Shown here: one piece after another, positions 6,751 to 9,072 of the stretch | How positions within the stretch are numbered: the stretch's first letter is position 1 | Layout of the letters: each line of letters begins with the position of its first letter | Source of the DNA: JABWCE01 sp046154525 | GTDB taxonomy: Bacteria > Bacteroidota > Bacteroidia > NS11-12g > UBA9320 | Assembly (NCBI GenBank): GCA_046154525.1 | Contig: JBJXDS010000050.1 | Coordinates: 1 to 9,072, forward strand | DNA length: 9,072 bases | Direction: 5' to 3' | Translations under genes and position numbers: made by a program | Notes under the pieces: generated by a model | What the model was told of the DNA's origin: nothing | The model's input: only the letters and a program-made list of their open reading frames with translations | Databases searched by the model: none

Positions 6751-7932
6751 ATGAAAATTTTATTTGTGGCCAACCGGGTTCCTTACCCGCCTTTCAGGGG
6801 CGACAAATTAAAAATTTATAATCTGGCGAAAAGGCTTTCCGTAAATCACGAACTTTATCTTATCACCTTTGCCGAATCGAAAGACGATTATAATTACACT
6901 GCCGAATTAGAAAAATTATTTAAGCAAGTTCATATTATCAGTTTGCCCAAATGGCAATCGTATTTAAATTGCCTTATTGCCATTTTTTCTAACCTTCCCT
7001 TTCAGGTCGCTTATTTTAAAAGTACTAAAATGAAAAGCCTGGTTCAGACTTTTTTAGCTAAAAACAATACAGATATTATTCATACACAACATTTGAGAAT
7101 GGCTCAATTTACTTCCGAAATTAACATTCCAAAAATCCTTGATTTGCCTGATGCGTTTTCGCTTTATTGGAAACGGCGGATTGAAAATCAGAAAAATATA
7201 TTTAAAAGTTTTTTTGAAAAATTAGAATACCAACGCCTGTATAATTTTGAAGGTGAAATTGTTAAAAAATTTAATTTGGGTTTGGTGTGTTCAAGGGAAG
7301 ATCTGAATTATATGAAAGCAGAACATGGTTCTTCCAATATTGATTTATTAAGGAATGGTGTGGATTTGGATACCTTTAAATCGGAGGGTCATTATTATTC
7401 TAAAAATTCTGTTTTGCTTTTTACCGGAAATATGGATTATTCGCCCAATGTGGATGCGGTTGGTTATTTTGTAAAGGAGATTTTCCCAATTATAACTTCA
7501 AAATTCCCAAAGGTAAAATTTATAATAGCTGGGCAACGACCTGTAAAACAAGTGACAGATTTAAAATCGGAGAATATAGAAATAACAGGATTTATACCCG
7601 ATTTAAAGTTAATGTATCAACAAGCGGCTATTGTGGTTTCGCCCTTGCGGTTTGGGGCCGGAACCCAAAATAAGGTATTGGAAGCTATGGCCATGGGTGT
7701 GCCTGTAGTTAGTGGTATTATTGGTTTTGAAGGGTTGGAAATTGAAAATGGAGCTGGGGTTTTTTTAGAAACCAATCCCCAAGGATTTGCCAATAAAGTT
7801 ATAGAGTTATTAGAATCTGAACCTTTGAGACGAAATACTGGTGTTAAAGGAAATGAAGTTGCAAAATCAAAATTTAGCTGGGATATTATATCTCTTGAAT
7901 TAGACCGTTATTGTAAGGCAATTGCCAAGTAA
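6751..7932 (+). CDS. GT4-type glycosyltransferase, GT-B fold
   Basis: A 393-residue cytosolic or membrane-associated enzyme that moves a sugar from a nucleotide-sugar donor to an unknown acceptor, likely for a surface polysaccharide or glycan. The N-terminal acceptor-side domain opens with MKILFVANRVPYPPFRGDKL, with the glycine-containing loop after the first strand. The linker region has LLRNGVDLDTF at 199-209. The C-terminal donor domain opens with LLFTGNMDYSPNVDAVGYF at 222-240 and has FIIAGQ near 257-262, ITGFIPD near 278-284 and GAGTQNKVLEAMAMGVPVVS at 302-321. Glu311 is in the place of the second glutamate of the family EX7E motif; the first position is Gly303-region rather than Glu, as in other GAGT-type members. 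The overall pattern resembles sugar transferases of exopolysaccharide/exosortase loci (Stp1-like), but no such partner genes are in view. Length is normal and the frame is intact. It appears to be a single-gene unit. Confidence 0.9.
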   Translation: MKILFVANRVPYPPFRGDKLKIYNLAKRLSVNHELYLITFAESKDDYNYTAELEKLFKQVHIISLPKWQSYLNCLIAIFSNLPFQVAYFKSTKMKSLVQTFLAKNNTDIIHTQHLRMAQFTSEINIPKILDLPDAFSLYWKRRIENQKNIFKSFFEKLEYQRLYNFEGEIVKKFNLGLVCSREDLNYMKAEHGSSNIDLLRNGVDLDTFKSEGHYYSKNSVLLFTGNMDYSPNVDAVGYFVKEIFPIITSKFPKVKFIIAGQRPVKQVTDLKSENIEITGFIPDLKLMYQQAAIVVSPLRFGAGTQNKVLEAMAMGVPVVSGIIGFEGLEIENGAGVFLETNPQGFANKVIELLESEPLRRNTGVKGNEVAKSKFSWDIISLELDRYCKAIAK

Positions 7933-7966
7933 CTGCCATTTTTGAGTCAATAGCCAAAAATTCACA

Positions 7967-7996
7967 TTGTATAATTGGCATATATTGATATTTTTG
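7967..7996 (+). promoter_or_regulatory. full Bacteroidota promoter, TTG-N19-TAnnTTTG
   Basis: TTG at 7967-7969 and TATTTTTG at 7989-7996 are separated by 19 bases, matching the consensus spacing. The ATG at 8010 is 13 bases past the -7 box. This is the best promoter in the window and shows that the barrel gene is read separately from the glycosyltransferase. Confidence 0.7.
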
Positions 7997-8009
7997 TTAA
8001 TTGAAAACA

Positions 8010-9072
8010 ATGGGTAGATTTGAACGTGAAAATATAGCAAAGAAGGTGAATCTGGTTTCACAAGTATTTGCGGTATTGGCTTGCGTTGGCATTCTTATTA
8101 TTGGCATTCAGTTATTTTCCAAAACAACGGGTTTCGATCTTTTTAATATAAATTACTCACTTTCAAAATTATTTTCGGATGAAACTGAAGAAGGAAAGTT
8201 ACAAACAATGCCTGCAGAAATAACCAGGTTACAAATTTCAAATCCCATAGTCTTTGAGTCCAACAATTCCGAAGCTCAAAAAAAAGCAGAATCGTTTCTT
8301 CAAAATAACATAACTTTATTACCTATTAAGTCGCCAAGTGCTATTAGTAATACTGAGGATTATGGAAACAAGGCGGAAAAATTTTCATTAATAACCATAA
8401 AATCATTACTAACGTCCAAGGATTTATTTACCCCAATAATCGAAACTTTTAATTCAAAAAACCTAAACAAGAACGGTATATTTCCAAAAAAACCAGAGGC
8501 CAAGTTCAGCAAATGGTCAATCGGTATAAGTCTTTCTCCTGGGGTTTCTTATCGACAAATAAAATACACCAATATTGATGAGATAAGTACCCGACACGTT
8601 GGCAATACTCAATTTGGTTTTTACCAAACAAAAAAAGAAAGAAACCAGCTTGACAAATCGCTTATGAAATGTTCACTGGCATTAGAAATAATTTTCAGGG
8701 TTAACCGCAGGCTAAGTTTTGAGTCGGGAATTGTTTATTTAAATACAGGTGAATCGCTGTTGCTAAAAGAAATTTCTGATGAAACCAATCCACAGATTTC
8801 TTATGCCGGAACCGGAGCCGAGAATCACTTTTTTTTTGAAGGCAAACCTGATTTTGAGGCTCCCGAAGAATCAAACCCTGAAGAAAACATAAGGTTTGCC
8901 AATAATATTTCCTATATTGAAATTCCAGTCATTGTAAATTATAAAATTAAAACTATCAATGAATTGACCGAAGTTCAGTTTCAGGCTGGAGCCTCCCTAA
9001 CCAAACTTGATTTTGTAAATGCAATGGTATATAACTTTGATAACAACGGGTACTATTTAATAACTGGTTCCA
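8010..9072 (+). CDS. membrane-anchored outer-membrane-type beta-barrel protein (3' end beyond window)
   Basis: The ATG at 8010 opens a frame of 354 codons that stays open to the right edge, so the C-terminus is missing. An in-frame stop at 7998 limits the start to this ATG or a TTG at 8001. Residues 1-14 are charged, then a strongly hydrophobic helix runs about 15-36 (VFAVLACVGILIIGIQLF) with no clear signal peptidase site. Residues 40-165 are polar and Ser/Asn/Lys-rich, probably an extended periplasmic linker. From about 168 amphipathic beta strands appear: WSIGISLSPGVSYRQIKY, LSFESGIVYLNTG and YIEIPVIVNYKI at 302-313. The last is typical of PorT-like barrels (OMP_b-brl_2 type). The family role is unknown; related Bacteroidota proteins with a helix plus barrel are often annotated simply as porin family. 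The 77-base gap to the glycosyltransferase carries a clear promoter. Confidence 0.8.
   Translation, partial: MGRFERENIAKKVNLVSQVFAVLACVGILIIGIQLFSKTTGFDLFNINYSLSKLFSDETEEGKLQTMPAEITRLQISNPIVFESNNSEAQKKAESFLQNNITLLPIKSPSAISNTEDYGNKAEKFSLITIKSLLTSKDLFTPIIETFNSKNLNKNGIFPKKPEAKFSKWSIGISLSPGVSYRQIKYTNIDEISTRHVGNTQFGFYQTKKERNQLDKSLMKCSLALEIIFRVNRRLSFESGIVYLNTGESLLLKEISDETNPQISYAGTGAENHFFFEGKPDFEAPEESNPEENIRFANNISYIEIPVIVNYKIKTINELTEVQFQAGASLTKLDFVNAMVYNFDNNGYYLITGS

Noticed and set aside
7938..7961. ATTTTTG/CAAAAAT hairpin after the glycosyltransferase
   Set aside because: The 7-base stem has one G-C pair, a 10-base loop and no T run, so it is weak as a terminator.
8076..8084. VLAC as a lipobox in the barrel protein
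   Set aside because: The hydrophobic stretch continues for more than ten residues after the cysteine, which fits a membrane helix rather than a lipoprotein signal.

Overview
The window looks like a chromosomal segment of a member of the Bacteroidota, probably flavobacterium-like. The evidence is low-to-moderate GC, little or no Shine-Dalgarno sequence before start codons, the Bacteroidota -7 promoter motif TAnnTTTG ahead of five of the seven genes, and the protein types themselves: an NhaD antiporter, a fused RibBA and a PorT-like beta-barrel protein with an N-terminal membrane helix. I see no mobile element, CRISPR array, tRNA or rRNA. No stretch above 300 bases lacks a gene; the longest gap is 199 bases.

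Layout. The left half is on the minus strand. From right to left it holds ribBA (bifunctional riboflavin synthesis enzyme), nhaD (Na+/H+ antiporter) and a two-domain ABC-F ATPase that runs off the left edge. The right half is on the plus strand: a pirin-family protein with a twin-arginine export signal, a small AT-rich lipoprotein of unknown function, a GT4-type glycosyltransferase, and a membrane-anchored beta-barrel protein that runs off the right edge. ribBA and the pirin gene diverge from a shared 199-base region, which carries a -7 box on each side and a repeat between them.

How the genes relate. I see no single pathway. These are mostly single-gene units with their own promoters: cofactor synthesis, sodium/pH balance, ribosome-associated ABC-F function, a cupin enzyme, a surface lipoprotein, a sugar transferase and an envelope barrel. 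nhaD may be read from the ribBA promoter, since I found no full -7 motif of its own.

The most interesting points are non-coding or concern location. Two intergenic regions hold short-period repeats, one of 7 bases and one of 9 bases within a 23-base unit. -7 boxes lie as close as 4 bases before the start codon, implying leaderless or nearly leaderless mRNAs. The pirin has a Tat signal although the characterised pirins I know of are intracellular. The beta-barrel domain sits behind an uncleaved-looking inner-membrane helix. I found no convincing new multi-gene system.
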